NCBI GenBank assembly: GCA_958421945.1
Contig: CATZMZ010000006.1
Span: 52,010-116,009, forward strand
From: an uncultured Eubacteriales bacterium
GTDB lineage: Bacteria > Bacillota > Clostridia > Christensenellales > Borkfalkiaceae
Direction of reading: 5' to 3'
DNA length: 64,000 nt
In this document: piece by piece, positions 25,628-34,559 of the stretch
Position numbering within the stretch: the stretch's first letter is position 1
Layout: every line of letters starts with the position of its first letter
Notes under the pieces: model-generated
Told to the model about the DNA's origin: nothing
Database searches by the model: none
What the model saw: only the letters and a program-made list of their open reading frames with translations
Position numbers and translations under genes: made by a program

Positions 25628-27346
25628 ATGTTAAACAAGCTCTCAATTAAAAACGTCGCGCTTATCGACGAGGCGGAAATAGATTTTACCGACGGGTTTA
25701 ACGTTATGTCCGGCGAAACGGGTTCGGGCAAATCCGTCATTATAGAATCGCTTAATTTCGTTCTCGGTGCGAAAGCCGATAAAAACCTGATAGGCGGAAA
25801 CGCGGATTACTGTTTCGTTTGCGCCGAATTCGACGTTTCGGACAACGCCGCGATTAACGACGTTTTCGACGAGTTGGAGTTTGATAAAGAGGACGTTTTA
25901 ATTATATCGCGCAGGCTGTCGCACGACGGCAAAAACAGCGTTAAGGTAAACGGCAACGCGGTAACGATTTCGATGCTTAAAAGGTTTACTACGAAGCTCG
26001 TGGACGTTCACGGTCAAAGCGAGCATTACGAGCTTTTAGCCGAAGGAAATCAGTTAAAGCTTGTCGATTGCTTCGGCGGCGAAAGCATTATAAAACTTAA
26101 AACCGAGATTTCGGCTGTTATCGACGATTATAAAGAGGTCAAGAATTCGCTCGAAAGCCTCGGCGGAGACGAAAGTCGGCGGCTTTTGCGGTTAGACGTG
26201 CTTGATTTTCAGATTAAGGAGATAACCGATTGCGATTTAAAAGAGGGCGAAGAGGAAGAGCTTTCCGCGCTAAAAGAAAAGCTATTAAACCAGGAACGCA
26301 TTGCTACCGCGCTTGCGTCGGTTAAAGCCGCTTTGACGGACGAGGGCGGGGCGAACGACGTTATCGGCAACGCCGTCAGATGCTTTTCGGGCGTTTCGTC
26401 GTTCGGGGGCGAGTATTCCGCATTATCCGACAGGCTAAACAGTCTTTACGCCGAAGCGGAGGATATTGCCGACACCGCGGGTTCTTTGCTTGAAGAGTTC
26501 GAATATTCTGATATGAGCCTGGACGAGGTTGAAGCGCGGCTCGATTGTATAAAAAAAATCAAACGTAAATACGGGGACGGTTACGAGAAAATAAACGCTT
26601 TTCTTGCCGACGCAGAAAGCGAAAGAGATAAACTTCTGCATTTTAACGAACTTGCCGAAGAATTGCTTAAAAGAAAGAAATTGCTCGAAAGCTCCGTTTA
26701 TGAAAAATATAAGGCTTTGTCCGTTTTGCGCCGAAAGCTTGCCGAAGATTTTTCCGTTAAAGTAAAACGCGAGCTTACGGAGTTGGGAATGGACAAGGCG
26801 GAATTCTCTATCGATTTTAGCGAATTTCCCGCGTTCGAACAGTGTAAATTCGGCTCACGCGAGGGTGTGGATTCGGTAAGCTTTATGTTTTCAGCAAATC
26901 TCGGCGAGGCGAAAAAACCGCTTTCCGACGTAATAAGCGGGGGCGAACTTTCAAGATTTATGCTTGCCGTTAAGGCGCAGTCAGCAAAATTCGACAGCGT
27001 TTCCACTTATATTTTCGATGAAATCGACGCGGGTATAAGCGGAAAGGTTGCCTCCGTAGTTGCGGAAAAACTTTATAAAATTTCGCTTGGCGTTCAGGTT
27101 ATCGCAATTACCCATTTGCCGCAAATTTCCGCTTTTTCGGACAATGCTGTGTATATTTCCAAATCCGTAAAAGGCGATAAAACGGTTACGAGCGTTAAAA
27201 TTCTTAACGAACGCGAAAAGGTTGACGAAATTATAAGGCTTGTGGGCGGCACTTCGGATAACGCTGCGGCTCGCGAGCATTCCGAAAACATTATAAAAGC
27301 AGCTAACGAAAAGAAAGCCTTGCTTAAAGCGAACGCCAAAGTTTAA
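25628..27346 (+). CDS. recN: DNA repair protein RecN
   Basis: An SMC-like ATPase acting early in double-strand break repair. The 572 residues include Walker A (GETGSGKSVI, about 31-40), the LVDVHGQSEH motif, a central coiled-coil region, the ABC signature VISGGELSRFMLA, Walker B with IFDEIDAGISG, and the His-switch VIAITHLPQIS. Length and order are standard. It ends the nusB-recN run; spoIVB and spo0A, which often follow in spore formers, do not follow here. Confidence 0.95.
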   Translation: MLNKLSIKNVALIDEAEIDFTDGFNVMSGETGSGKSVIIESLNFVLGAKADKNLIGGNADYCFVCAEFDVSDNAAINDVFDELEFDKEDVLIISRRLSHDGKNSVKVNGNAVTISMLKRFTTKLVDVHGQSEHYELLAEGNQLKLVDCFGGESIIKLKTEISAVIDDYKEVKNSLESLGGDESRRLLRLDVLDFQIKEITDCDLKEGEEEELSALKEKLLNQERIATALASVKAALTDEGGANDVIGNAVRCFSGVSSFGGEYSALSDRLNSLYAEAEDIADTAGSLLEEFEYSDMSLDEVEARLDCIKKIKRKYGDGYEKINAFLADAESERDKLLHFNELAEELLKRKKLLESSVYEKYKALSVLRRKLAEDFSVKVKRELTELGMDKAEFSIDFSEFPAFEQCKFGSREGVDSVSFMFSANLGEAKKPLSDVISGGELSRFMLAVKAQSAKFDSVSTYIFDEIDAGISGKVASVVAEKLYKISLGVQVIAITHLPQISAFSDNAVYISKSVKGDKTVTSVKILNEREKVDEIIRLVGGTSDNAAAREHSENIIKAANEKKALLKANAKV

Positions 27347-27351
27347 TCTTG

Positions 27352-27382
27352 CCGTCGGCAATGCCGTTGTCGGCGGTTTTAT
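27352..27382 (+). terminator. Terminator after recN
   Basis: ccgtcggcaa (27352-27361) pairs with ttgtcggcgg (27367-27376) with two G-T pairs around a five-base loop, followed by ttttatta. It begins five bases after the recN stop. Confidence 0.75.
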
Positions 27383-27506
27383 TATATAAAGAGTTAAGAA
27401 TTTTTGCAAATAAACGAATTATAATTATTTTTATTACGTAAGTAAAGGCTATAAACGATGGTTATTACGAAGAAAAATATGATAAATTTATAATAAAGGA
27501 GCTAAA

Positions 27507-28871
27507 ATGACCGATTATTCATTCGTAGAGAAAAATAAGGACTTAATATTAGCGGCGGAAAAGTTCATTTGGGAAAACCCCGAAACCGGCTATAAGGAAT
27601 TCAAAACTACCGAGTACATGTTGCGGCAGTTCAAAAAATTAGGTTATGACGATATCGTAACGGCGAAGGGTATAACCGGATTTTATACCGTACTCGATAC
27701 GGGCAAAGAAGGTCCGTGCGTTTTGGTTCTTGCGGAATTAGATTCGCTTATTAACCGTTCGCACCCCGAATGCGATAAGCAAACGGGCGCGGTGCACACC
27801 TGCGGACACCACGTTCAGTGCGCGGCGATTTTAGGCTTGGCGGCGGCGTTAAAAGAAAAAGGCGCGCTTGACGGTCTTTGCGGCAAGATTAAACTGTGTT
27901 TAGTTCCCGCGGAAGAAGGGATTGAAATCGGTTACAGAAAGGGGCTTGTCGAAAAAGGGATAATTAAGTATACTTCGGGTAAACCCGAATTTATTTCAAG
28001 AGGTTTTTTCGACGACGTAGACGTTGCGTTTATGCTTCACGCCGCGAGCGACGATGACGACGAGATTAAAAACAGAAAGAATATTATGTTTTACCTGACC
28101 AAAGGTCATAACGGCGTTATAAGAAAAACGGTAACGATAAAAGGTAAGTCCGCGCACGCAGGGGCTAACCCCGAATCGGGCATAAACGCTTTGAATGCGG
28201 CTTCGTTAACGCTCGTTGCGATAAATTCTTTAAGAGAAACGTTTAAGGAAGAATATTACGCGAGAGTTCATTCGATAATAACGAAAGGCGGCGACGCGGT
28301 GAACGCCGTTCCCGACGAGGTTTGCATAGAATCTTACGTCCGTGCCGCCGAGCCTATAATTCATAAACAAATTAACGATTCGGTAAACAGAGTTATAGCG
28401 TCGTGCGGTGCGTCGATGGGTTGCAGGGTCAGGATTGACGATTTTGCAGGTTCGGAGGCTTTGCACGAGGATGAAAATTTAAGAAGCTGCGCAATGGGCA
28501 TTTTCGAGGAAATCGCAGGGGAAGGCAGATACGCTTACGTGGATAAATGGATGGCTTCATCGACGGATATGGGCGATATAAGTTCGTTGTTTCCGTCAAT
28601 ACACGCTTACGTTACCGGCGGCGTCGGAACTATGCACGGAAACGATTTTTATATTAAAGATAAATATTGTGCTTGCGTCAACGGTGCAAAATTCGAGTAT
28701 GGCTTAATAAGAAAATTATTATCGAATAACGCGGAAAATGCAAAAAAAGTTATGCAAAGCTTTAAACCGACTTTCAAGAGCGTTTCGGAGTATCTGGCGC
28801 ATAAGCAATCGATAGAAATGCACAAAGAAGTGGTAAAATACAATTCCGACGGAACGATAACGTTATTATAA
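27507..28871 (+). CDS. M20 family metallo-amidohydrolase (AbgB/peptidase-like)
   Basis: A 454-residue cytoplasmic hydrolase. Metal-site elements are visible: the His in HTCGHHVQCA (about residues 92-101), the Glu pair in VPAEEGIE, and a late His in GTMHGND. The lid domain contains KGKSAHAGANPESGINAL, the dimerisation signature of the M20 amidohydrolases. It probably cleaves an N-acyl amino acid or aminobenzoyl-glutamate-like amide; the substrate is not identifiable. Ribosome site aaaggag precedes the ATG. It is monocistronic and convergent with the ABC transporter genes. Confidence 0.83.
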   Translation: MTDYSFVEKNKDLILAAEKFIWENPETGYKEFKTTEYMLRQFKKLGYDDIVTAKGITGFYTVLDTGKEGPCVLVLAELDSLINRSHPECDKQTGAVHTCGHHVQCAAILGLAAALKEKGALDGLCGKIKLCLVPAEEGIEIGYRKGLVEKGIIKYTSGKPEFISRGFFDDVDVAFMLHAASDDDDEIKNRKNIMFYLTKGHNGVIRKTVTIKGKSAHAGANPESGINALNAASLTLVAINSLRETFKEEYYARVHSIITKGGDAVNAVPDEVCIESYVRAAEPIIHKQINDSVNRVIASCGASMGCRVRIDDFAGSEALHEDENLRSCAMGIFEEIAGEGRYAYVDKWMASSTDMGDISSLFPSIHAYVTGGVGTMHGNDFYIKDKYCACVNGAKFEYGLIRKLLSNNAENAKKVMQSFKPTFKSVSEYLAHKQSIEMHKEVVKYNSDGTITLL

Positions 28872-28878
28872 AAAACAA

Positions 28879-28908
28879 ACGGTACTGAAACAGCAGTACC
28901 GTTTTTAT
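28879..28908. terminator. Bidirectional terminator between M20 hydrolase and ABC operon
   Basis: acggtactg (28879-28887) and cagtaccgt (28894-28902) form a perfect 9-bp stem with a six-base loop. T runs lie on the plus side and, read in reverse, on the minus side, so it can serve both convergent units. Confidence 0.85.
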
Positions 28909-28971
28909 TATTAAACGCGATCGAACGTCGTGCTTTTCCGCGAGATTTTCCGCACGCAGGCGATAGTCGTT

Positions 28972-29787
28972 TTAAGCGTTATCGTATCTGATAACGAGCT
29001 TTTCAAACAGCGCGACGAGCGCGTACATACCTGCGGCGAGAATACAAAGCATTACAGTTGCCGCCATAACCAAATCAAGTTTAAAAACTTGCCCGCCGTA
29101 TACGATGAGATAACCGAGTCCCGCTCGCGAAACGAGGTATTCGCCCATAATCGAACCTATCCAGGCCATACCGACGTTAATCTTTAACATACTGATTAAA
29201 GACGGAACGCTTCCCGGAATAACAAGCTTGAATAAAATTTGAAGTTTATTCGCGCCCATTGCTTTAAGCAGCAATATTTTTTCCTTATCGGTCGAGAGAA
29301 AGCCGTTAAGCATCGAGATAACCGCAACGATTATTCCTATCAGCGTCGCCATAAAAACTATAGCTTTCATTCCGCTTCCGCACCAAACTATTATAATAGG
29401 TCCTAGCGCGATTTTCGGCAAGCTGTTAAGGACGACGATATACGGCTCTAAAACCTTTTGCAGTCTTTCTGACCACCAAAGCGCAAGCGCAATCAGGTAA
29501 CCTGCAAATCCTGCGATTAAAAAGCCGAGAATCGTTTCTGACAGGGTTATGCCTATATGATAGATTAAATTATTTTCGATAAAAAGTTTTTTTATCGTTT
29601 TAGCTATTCTCGACGGCGAGCTTGTTATAAACGGGTCATAAACGTTTGTGGTTGCAAACAATTCCCATATTCCCAAAAACAAAACGAGTATAGCGATTCT
29701 CAACGAAACGACTATTGCTTTTTCGCGTTTTATTTTTTTCAAATAAAGCCCGTGCAGGGGAGAAAAATTCTCGTTTCTTTTCATCAT
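28972..29787 (-). CDS. ABC transporter permease (SsuC/TauC type)
   Basis: A 271-residue inner-membrane protein with six predicted helices. The EAA loop is visible as KAMGANKLQILFKLVIPGSVPSLI, contacting the ATPase, and the region GLGYLIVYGGQVF is typical of the NitT/TauT permease group. It starts inside the stop codon of the ATPase gene, with a second in-frame ATG directly after. Together with the two upstream genes it forms a complete importer for an organic anion such as a sulfonate, nitrate or a thiamine precursor; the ligand is unknown. Confidence 0.88.
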   Translation of the reverse strand: MMKRNENFSPLHGLYLKKIKREKAIVVSLRIAILVLFLGIWELFATTNVYDPFITSSPSRIAKTIKKLFIENNLIYHIGITLSETILGFLIAGFAGYLIALALWWSERLQKVLEPYIVVLNSLPKIALGPIIIVWCGSGMKAIVFMATLIGIIVAVISMLNGFLSTDKEKILLLKAMGANKLQILFKLVIPGSVPSLISMLKINVGMAWIGSIMGEYLVSRAGLGYLIVYGGQVFKLDLVMAATVMLCILAAGMYALVALFEKLVIRYDNA

Positions 29788-30536
29788 TCGTTAAGCTCCT
29801 TCCATATTTTTTCAAACATAATTCCGAATTCGGTGCTTTCCCGTTTTTTAAGAGGGGTATCTCCGAAAACGTTTGGTTTGATTATGGTTTTTACCATTGC
29901 CGGTCTGCGTGTTAGCACTACGATTATGTCTGACATAGAGATAGCTTCCGATATGTCGTGCGTAACGAGAACGGCTGTTTTTCGTTCGTTTTTGATAATT
30001 TTGTATACGTCGTCGCCGACGGATAACCGCGTTTGATAATCGAGCGCGGAAAACGGTTCGTCTAACAGTAACAGTTCGGGGTCGGCGATAAGCGTGCGTA
30101 TAAGCGCGGCGCGTTGGCGCATTCCTCCCGAAAGCTGATGAGGGTATTTTTTGCCGAAATCGGATAAGCCGTACTTTTTTAATAATTCCGAAGCTCTCGC
30201 TTTATTTTCGGGCGTGGCTTTCTTTTTTATTTCCAGCGGCAAAAAAACGTTTTTTTCTATGGTTCGCCACGGGAAAAGTTGGTCTTTTTGAAGCATATAG
30301 CCAAGAGCCTCTTTTCCCGTTTTTTCCCGACCGTATAAATATATTTTTCCTTCCGTCGGTGTAAGCAGTCCCGCGATAAGGGATAAGACCGTCGTTTTTC
30401 CGCATCCGGAAGGACCTATGATTGACAGAAAAGCTCCTTCGGGGCAAGCGAACGACAGATTTTTTATCGCGTCGATTTCGTCGTCCGGCGTTTGATAGGT
30501 GAGAGATACGTTTTTTAATTCGAGTATATTTTTCAT
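29784..30536 (-). CDS. ABC transporter ATP-binding protein (SsuB/TauB type)
   Basis: A 250-residue ATPase. Walker A is GPSGCGKTT (about 41-49), the Q loop is YMLQKDQLFPW, the signature is LSGGMRQRAALIR, Walker B is LLLLDEPFSALD, and the switch His is in VTHDISEA. It powers the permease encoded directly downstream. It overlaps that gene by four bases and lies 29 bp after the binding-protein gene, so all three are one operon. Confidence 0.93.
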   Translation of the reverse strand: MKNILELKNVSLTYQTPDDEIDAIKNLSFACPEGAFLSIIGPSGCGKTTVLSLIAGLLTPTEGKIYLYGREKTGKEALGYMLQKDQLFPWRTIEKNVFLPLEIKKKATPENKARASELLKKYGLSDFGKKYPHQLSGGMRQRAALIRTLIADPELLLLDEPFSALDYQTRLSVGDDVYKIIKNERKTAVLVTHDISEAISMSDIIVVLTRRPAMVKTIIKPNVFGDTPLKKRESTEFGIMFEKIWKELNE

Positions 30537-30565
30537 TTTTTATCCGCCGTAAAATTTTTATTTCG

Positions 30566-31558
30566 TTATCCGAAAACCTCTTTTGCGAGCGAGTTGTCGA
30601 CGAGCTTATTAAACGGTGCTTTTTCGCTAAGTTCGCCCGAATATTTCATTATATCCATAAGCCTGTCGAAGCTGCTTTCGGTTGCTTGCAGGTTTGCTTT
30701 CCATGCTTCGATTTTCTTATAACTTTTAAGCGAGGCTTCAATCGAGTTTATACTCGTCGACGGAAATTGTTTAACGATACTTTCGGCAACCTCGAGTTCG
30801 GTGTGCGCGTTCATGAATTCGTGCGCTTTTTTAATGGCTTTTAAAAACGAAAGGACGGTTTCGCGATTGTTATTCAAATAGCTGTCAAGCGCGATAAACG
30901 AAGTATAGGGGATTTCGCCGCCCTTTTCGCCGACGCTTGCCACGACGTGCCACGTTCCCGCTTTCTCGTATTCCGAGGCAGTCGGCTCGAAAACGGTGCA
31001 ATAATCGGCAGTTCCTGAGATAAACGCGCTCGTCATAAGATTAAACTGTACGTCGTAATTAAGGTTGTAATCGACTTTATTTGTAAAACCTTCTTCTTTC
31101 ATAACGTACTCGAACGTCATCGCGGGGACGCCGCCGAGTCTGCCCGCGAGAATTTCCTTGCCTTTAAGGTTTTCCCACTTAAAATCGGGTTCGGCTTTTC
31201 TCGAAACGAGGAAAGAGCCGTCCTTTTGCGTTAGCTGACCGAACACTTTGGGCGCGTCTTTTTTATTCTGCGCGTAAACGTAAATAACCGTTTCGGGTCC
31301 CATCAGTCCGATGTCCGCAGTACCCGATAAAACAGCAGTCATAGAGTTATCCGCTCCGCCGCCGTTCGTCAGCTCGATTTTAAGCTTTTCCTCTTCGAAG
31401 AAACCGTTTTCAATCGCCACGTAAAGGGGCGCGTAGAATACGGAATGAGTTACCTCGTTAAGTCTGACGGTTTTAACGCCGTCGTTATCCTTACAACCGG
31501 AAAAGGGCAGTATCAGCAATACGCCCGAAATAAGAATCGTCAGAAGTCTTTTAAACAT
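30566..31558 (-). CDS. ABC transporter substrate-binding lipoprotein (SsuA/THI5-like)
   Basis: A 330-residue lipoprotein. The signal peptide MFKRLLTILISGVLLILPFS ends in a lipobox with the lipidated Cys at residue 22. The mature domain shows the NMT1/SsuA pattern: VTHSVFYAPLYVAIENGFFEEE at the start of lobe 1, then GGADNSMTAVLSGTADIGL, and AGRLGGVPAMTFEYV. The helix VFYAPLYVA is characteristic of nitrate/sulfonate/pyrimidine-precursor binders. No TPP or other riboswitch is visible upstream that would reveal the ligand. First gene of the minus-strand operon. Confidence 0.9.
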   Translation of the reverse strand: MFKRLLTILISGVLLILPFSGCKDNDGVKTVRLNEVTHSVFYAPLYVAIENGFFEEEKLKIELTNGGGADNSMTAVLSGTADIGLMGPETVIYVYAQNKKDAPKVFGQLTQKDGSFLVSRKAEPDFKWENLKGKEILAGRLGGVPAMTFEYVMKEEGFTNKVDYNLNYDVQFNLMTSAFISGTADYCTVFEPTASEYEKAGTWHVVASVGEKGGEIPYTSFIALDSYLNNNRETVLSFLKAIKKAHEFMNAHTELEVAESIVKQFPSTSINSIEASLKSYKKIEAWKANLQATESSFDRLMDIMKYSGELSEKAPFNKLVDNSLAKEVFG

Positions 31559-31588
31559 AATTGTTCCGCCTTTATTTTTTTATACTTT

Positions 31589-31618
31589 ATTTTATGCTTT
31601 CAGTGATATATTTGACAA
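31589..31618 (-). promoter_or_regulatory. Probable promoter of the ABC transporter operon
   Basis: On the minus strand TTGTCA (31618-31613) and TAAAAT (31594-31589) are separated by 18 bases, about 31 bp before the binding-protein start at 31558. The -35 lies in one of two identical TTTGACAATG copies (31611-31620 and 31636-31645). Confidence 0.42.
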
Positions 31619-31636
31619 TGTTTTTGCTATTTATGT

Positions 31637-31665
31637 TTGACAATGGTTGCATAATTTATTATAAT
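31637..31665 (+). promoter_or_regulatory. Consensus sigma-A promoter of valS
   Basis: TTGACA (31637-31642), 17 bases and TATAAT (31660-31665) match the consensus exactly. A leader of about 95 bases follows before the valS ATG. No T-box motif was found in it. Confidence 0.85.
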
Positions 31666-31765
31666 ATATAGGCTTTAATTAAAGGCGGTATAATTTTAAA
31701 TAGATAAAAATTATATTTTTTTATGCTTTACGGCGGGGAGTCCGCATCAAAGGAGATTTTACATA

Positions 31766-34396
31766 ATGGAAATGGAAAAAACGTATAACCCTTCCGATTT
31801 TGAAAAGGCGATTTACGAGGAATGGGAGAAAGAGGGGTATTTTAAAGCTAAGGTCGACCCCGACAAACTTCCCTTTACTATCGTAATTCCGCCGCCGAAC
31901 ATTACCGGTCAGCTTCATATGGGACATGCGCTTGACGAAACGTTGCAGGACACTCTGATTCGCTTTAAAAGAATGCAGGGATACAGCGCGCTTTGGCTTC
32001 CCGGGACGGACCACGCCTCGATTGCCACCGAGGTTAAAATCGTCGAGCAAATGGCTAAAGAAGGACTTACGAAAAAGGACGTAGGCAGGGAAGGCTTCCT
32101 CGAACGCGCCTGGGCGTGGAAAGAAAAATACGGCGGCAGAATCGTGGAACAGCTTAAACTGCTCGGTTCTTCATGCGACTGGTCGCGACTTGCGTTCACT
32201 ATGGACGAGAGATGCTCCGCCGCGGTTAAAGAGGTTTTCGTCAATCTGTATGAAAAAGGCTTGATTTATAGGGGTGACCGCATAATTAACTGGTGTCCCG
32301 AATGTAAAACCGCGCTTTCGGACGCGGAAGTCGATTACGTCGAGGAGGACAGTCACCTTTGGTATATAAGGTATCCCGTTAAGGATTCCGACAGATATCT
32401 TACCGTTGCGACCTCCCGTCCCGAAACGATGTTCGGCGATACGGCGGTCGCGGTTAACCCGAAAGATAAAAGATATAAAGATTTAGACGGCAAAACGCTT
32501 ATTCTTCCGCTCGTAAATAAAGAAATTCCGGTGGTTTTCGACAATTACGTCGAGCTTGAATTCGGTACGGGTGCTGTTAAAATCACACCTGCGCACGACC
32601 CCAACGACTTCGAGGTGGGGTTAAGGCATAATCTTCCCGTGATAAGGGTTATCAACGACGACGGCACGATGAACGAATACGCGGGCAAGTATAACGGTAT
32701 GGACGCGCTCGAATGTCGCGCAAAGGTCGTCGAGGAACTTAAAGCGGCGGGTTTGCTTGAAAAAGTCGAGCCTCTTCACCATAACGTCGGGCATTGTTAC
32801 AGATGCCATCACACGGTCGAGCCTATCGTTTCCAAGCAATGGTTCGTAAAAATGCAGCCGCTTGCGAAGCCCGCGATAGACGTGGTCAGAAAGAAAAGCG
32901 TAAGATTTATTCCCGACAGATTCTCCAAGGTTTATTTTAACTGGATGGAAAACGTAAGGGACTGGTGCGTATCCCGTCAGCTTTGGTGGGGGCATAGAAT
33001 ACCCGCATATTACTGTCAGGACTGCGGCGAAATGATGATAAGCAAGACGGACGTTAAAGAATGCACCAAATGTCACGGACACAATATCGTGCAGGACGAG
33101 GACGTTCTTGACACGTGGTTTTCGTCCGCGCTCTGGCCGTTCTCGACGCTCGGCTATCCCGAACAGACAGAGGACTTGAAATATTTTTATCCGACCGACG
33201 TTCTGGTTACGGGTTACGATATAATTTTCTTCTGGGTTGCGAGAATGATTTTCTCGGGTCTGGAACATATGAAGCGCATACCGTTTAAGGACGTGCTTAT
33301 TCACGGACTGGTCAGGGACGCGCAGGGCAGAAAGATGAGCAAATCTCTCGGGAACGGCATAGACCCGACGGAAATAATCGCAAAATACGGTGCGGACACG
33401 TTAAGGTTTTCGCTTATTAACGGTGTTGCCGCGGGAAGCGATATGAGATTTTCCGACGAAAAGCTCGAGGGGGCGCGGAACTTTATGAATAAGGTGTGGA
33501 ACGCTTCGCGTTTCGTGCTTATGAACGCCGAAAACAAAGAGATAACCGACGTTAAGAAATGCAAGCTTACCGCTGCCGATAAATGGATTATCACCAAACT
33601 TAACAAAACGGTTAAAGAAGTTACCGTGAATATGGAAAAATACGAAATGGGCGTCGCGCTTGCGATACTTTACGATTTCGTGTGGAGCGATTTCTGCGAC
33701 TGGTATATAGAGCTTACCAAACCCGTTTTATACGGAGAGGACGAGAAAAAGGCGAACGACACGGTCAGCGTTCTCGTTTACGTGCTTCTTAACATCGTTA
33801 AGCTTTTGCACCCGTTCGTCCCGTTTATTACCGAAAAAATATATAAATCCATTCCCGTGTGCAGCGGCTCGATAATGGTTTCGGAATTTCCGAGATATAA
33901 CGCAAGACTTAATTACACCTCCGCTTTTAAAGAAATCGAGGAAGTTAAGGACGTAATCAAGATAATAAGAAACGTTAAATCCAAGGTCGGTGCAGCGCCG
34001 TCGAAACGGGTTACTCTTTACGTCATCACGGAAAACGTCAGACCGCTGAAAAACGGAGCGATTTATATCGAAAAGCTCGCAGGGGTTTCAGAAATAGTGT
34101 TTATCGACGATAAATCGGCTCTTACCGAAAAGGTTGTTTCACAGGTTACCGGCGACGCGGAATTGTTTATTCCGCTCGGCGAGCTGGTCGACTTGGCTAA
34201 GGAAACGGAACGAATCGAAAAGGAAATCGCCAACGTGGAAAACGAAATCGCAAGGGCAAGCGGAAAGCTTTCGAATAAAGGCTTCCTCGATAAAGCGCCC
34301 AAGCCGCTCGTCGACGCGGAGCGCGAAAAACGCGATAAATATATCGACATGCTCGATAAGCTGAAAAAACAGTTAAGCGACATTAAAAACGCTTAA
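31766..34396 (+). CDS. valS: Valine--tRNA ligase
   Basis: Class I aminoacyl-tRNA synthetase of 876 residues, the normal length. The HIGH-type motif is HMGH at 51-54 within PPPNITGQLHMGH. The KMSKS motif is at 523-527, in GRKMSKSLGNG. The editing domain contains TSRPETMFGDTAVAV. The anticodon-binding domain is followed by the C-terminal coiled coil (about 805-875) that contacts tRNA-Val. Ribosome site aaaggag lies just upstream. Unlike many Bacillota valS genes there is no visible T-box, and no folC follows; the gene is a single unit closed by a terminator. Confidence 0.97.
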   Translation: MEMEKTYNPSDFEKAIYEEWEKEGYFKAKVDPDKLPFTIVIPPPNITGQLHMGHALDETLQDTLIRFKRMQGYSALWLPGTDHASIATEVKIVEQMAKEGLTKKDVGREGFLERAWAWKEKYGGRIVEQLKLLGSSCDWSRLAFTMDERCSAAVKEVFVNLYEKGLIYRGDRIINWCPECKTALSDAEVDYVEEDSHLWYIRYPVKDSDRYLTVATSRPETMFGDTAVAVNPKDKRYKDLDGKTLILPLVNKEIPVVFDNYVELEFGTGAVKITPAHDPNDFEVGLRHNLPVIRVINDDGTMNEYAGKYNGMDALECRAKVVEELKAAGLLEKVEPLHHNVGHCYRCHHTVEPIVSKQWFVKMQPLAKPAIDVVRKKSVRFIPDRFSKVYFNWMENVRDWCVSRQLWWGHRIPAYYCQDCGEMMISKTDVKECTKCHGHNIVQDEDVLDTWFSSALWPFSTLGYPEQTEDLKYFYPTDVLVTGYDIIFFWVARMIFSGLEHMKRIPFKDVLIHGLVRDAQGRKMSKSLGNGIDPTEIIAKYGADTLRFSLINGVAAGSDMRFSDEKLEGARNFMNKVWNASRFVLMNAENKEITDVKKCKLTAADKWIITKLNKTVKEVTVNMEKYEMGVALAILYDFVWSDFCDWYIELTKPVLYGEDEKKANDTVSVLVYVLLNIVKLLHPFVPFITEKIYKSIPVCSGSIMVSEFPRYNARLNYTSAFKEIEEVKDVIKIIRNVKSKVGAAPSKRVTLYVITENVRPLKNGAIYIEKLAGVSEIVFIDDKSALTEKVVSQVTGDAELFIPLGELVDLAKETERIEKEIANVENEIARASGKLSNKGFLDKAPKPLVDAEREKRDKYIDMLDKLKKQLSDIKNA

Positions 34397-34403
34397 ATGC
34401 GCT

Positions 34404-34432
34404 AAAAGTCCCGTTATCTCGGGACTTTTTCG
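34404..34432 (+). terminator. Terminator after valS
   Basis: aaaagtcccg (34404-34413) pairs with cgggactttt (34420-34429) around ttatct, continuing into T residues. It isolates valS from the glycogen block. Confidence 0.88.
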
Positions 34433-34473
34433 CTATTTTACAAAAAAATTACAAAAAAATGGAAAAAACGGTA

Positions 34474-34502
34474 TTGACTTTTTTCTTATTCTATATTATT
34501 AT
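34474..34502 (+). promoter_or_regulatory. Sigma-A promoter of the pgi-glg operon
   Basis: TTGACT (34474-34479), a 17-base spacer and TATTAT (34497-34502) lie 57 bp before the pgi ATG. No other clear promoter was found within the next 9 kb. Confidence 0.72.
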
Positions 34503-34559
34503 ATTATATAGTAAATAAATAATAATAAATACGTACAAAATAACTAACAGGAGAACACT

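Noticed and set aside
31559..31765. T-box before valS or TPP riboswitch before the ABC operon
   Set aside because: No GGGTGG-type T-box, no antiterminator/terminator pair, and no conserved TPP aptamer motifs were seen.
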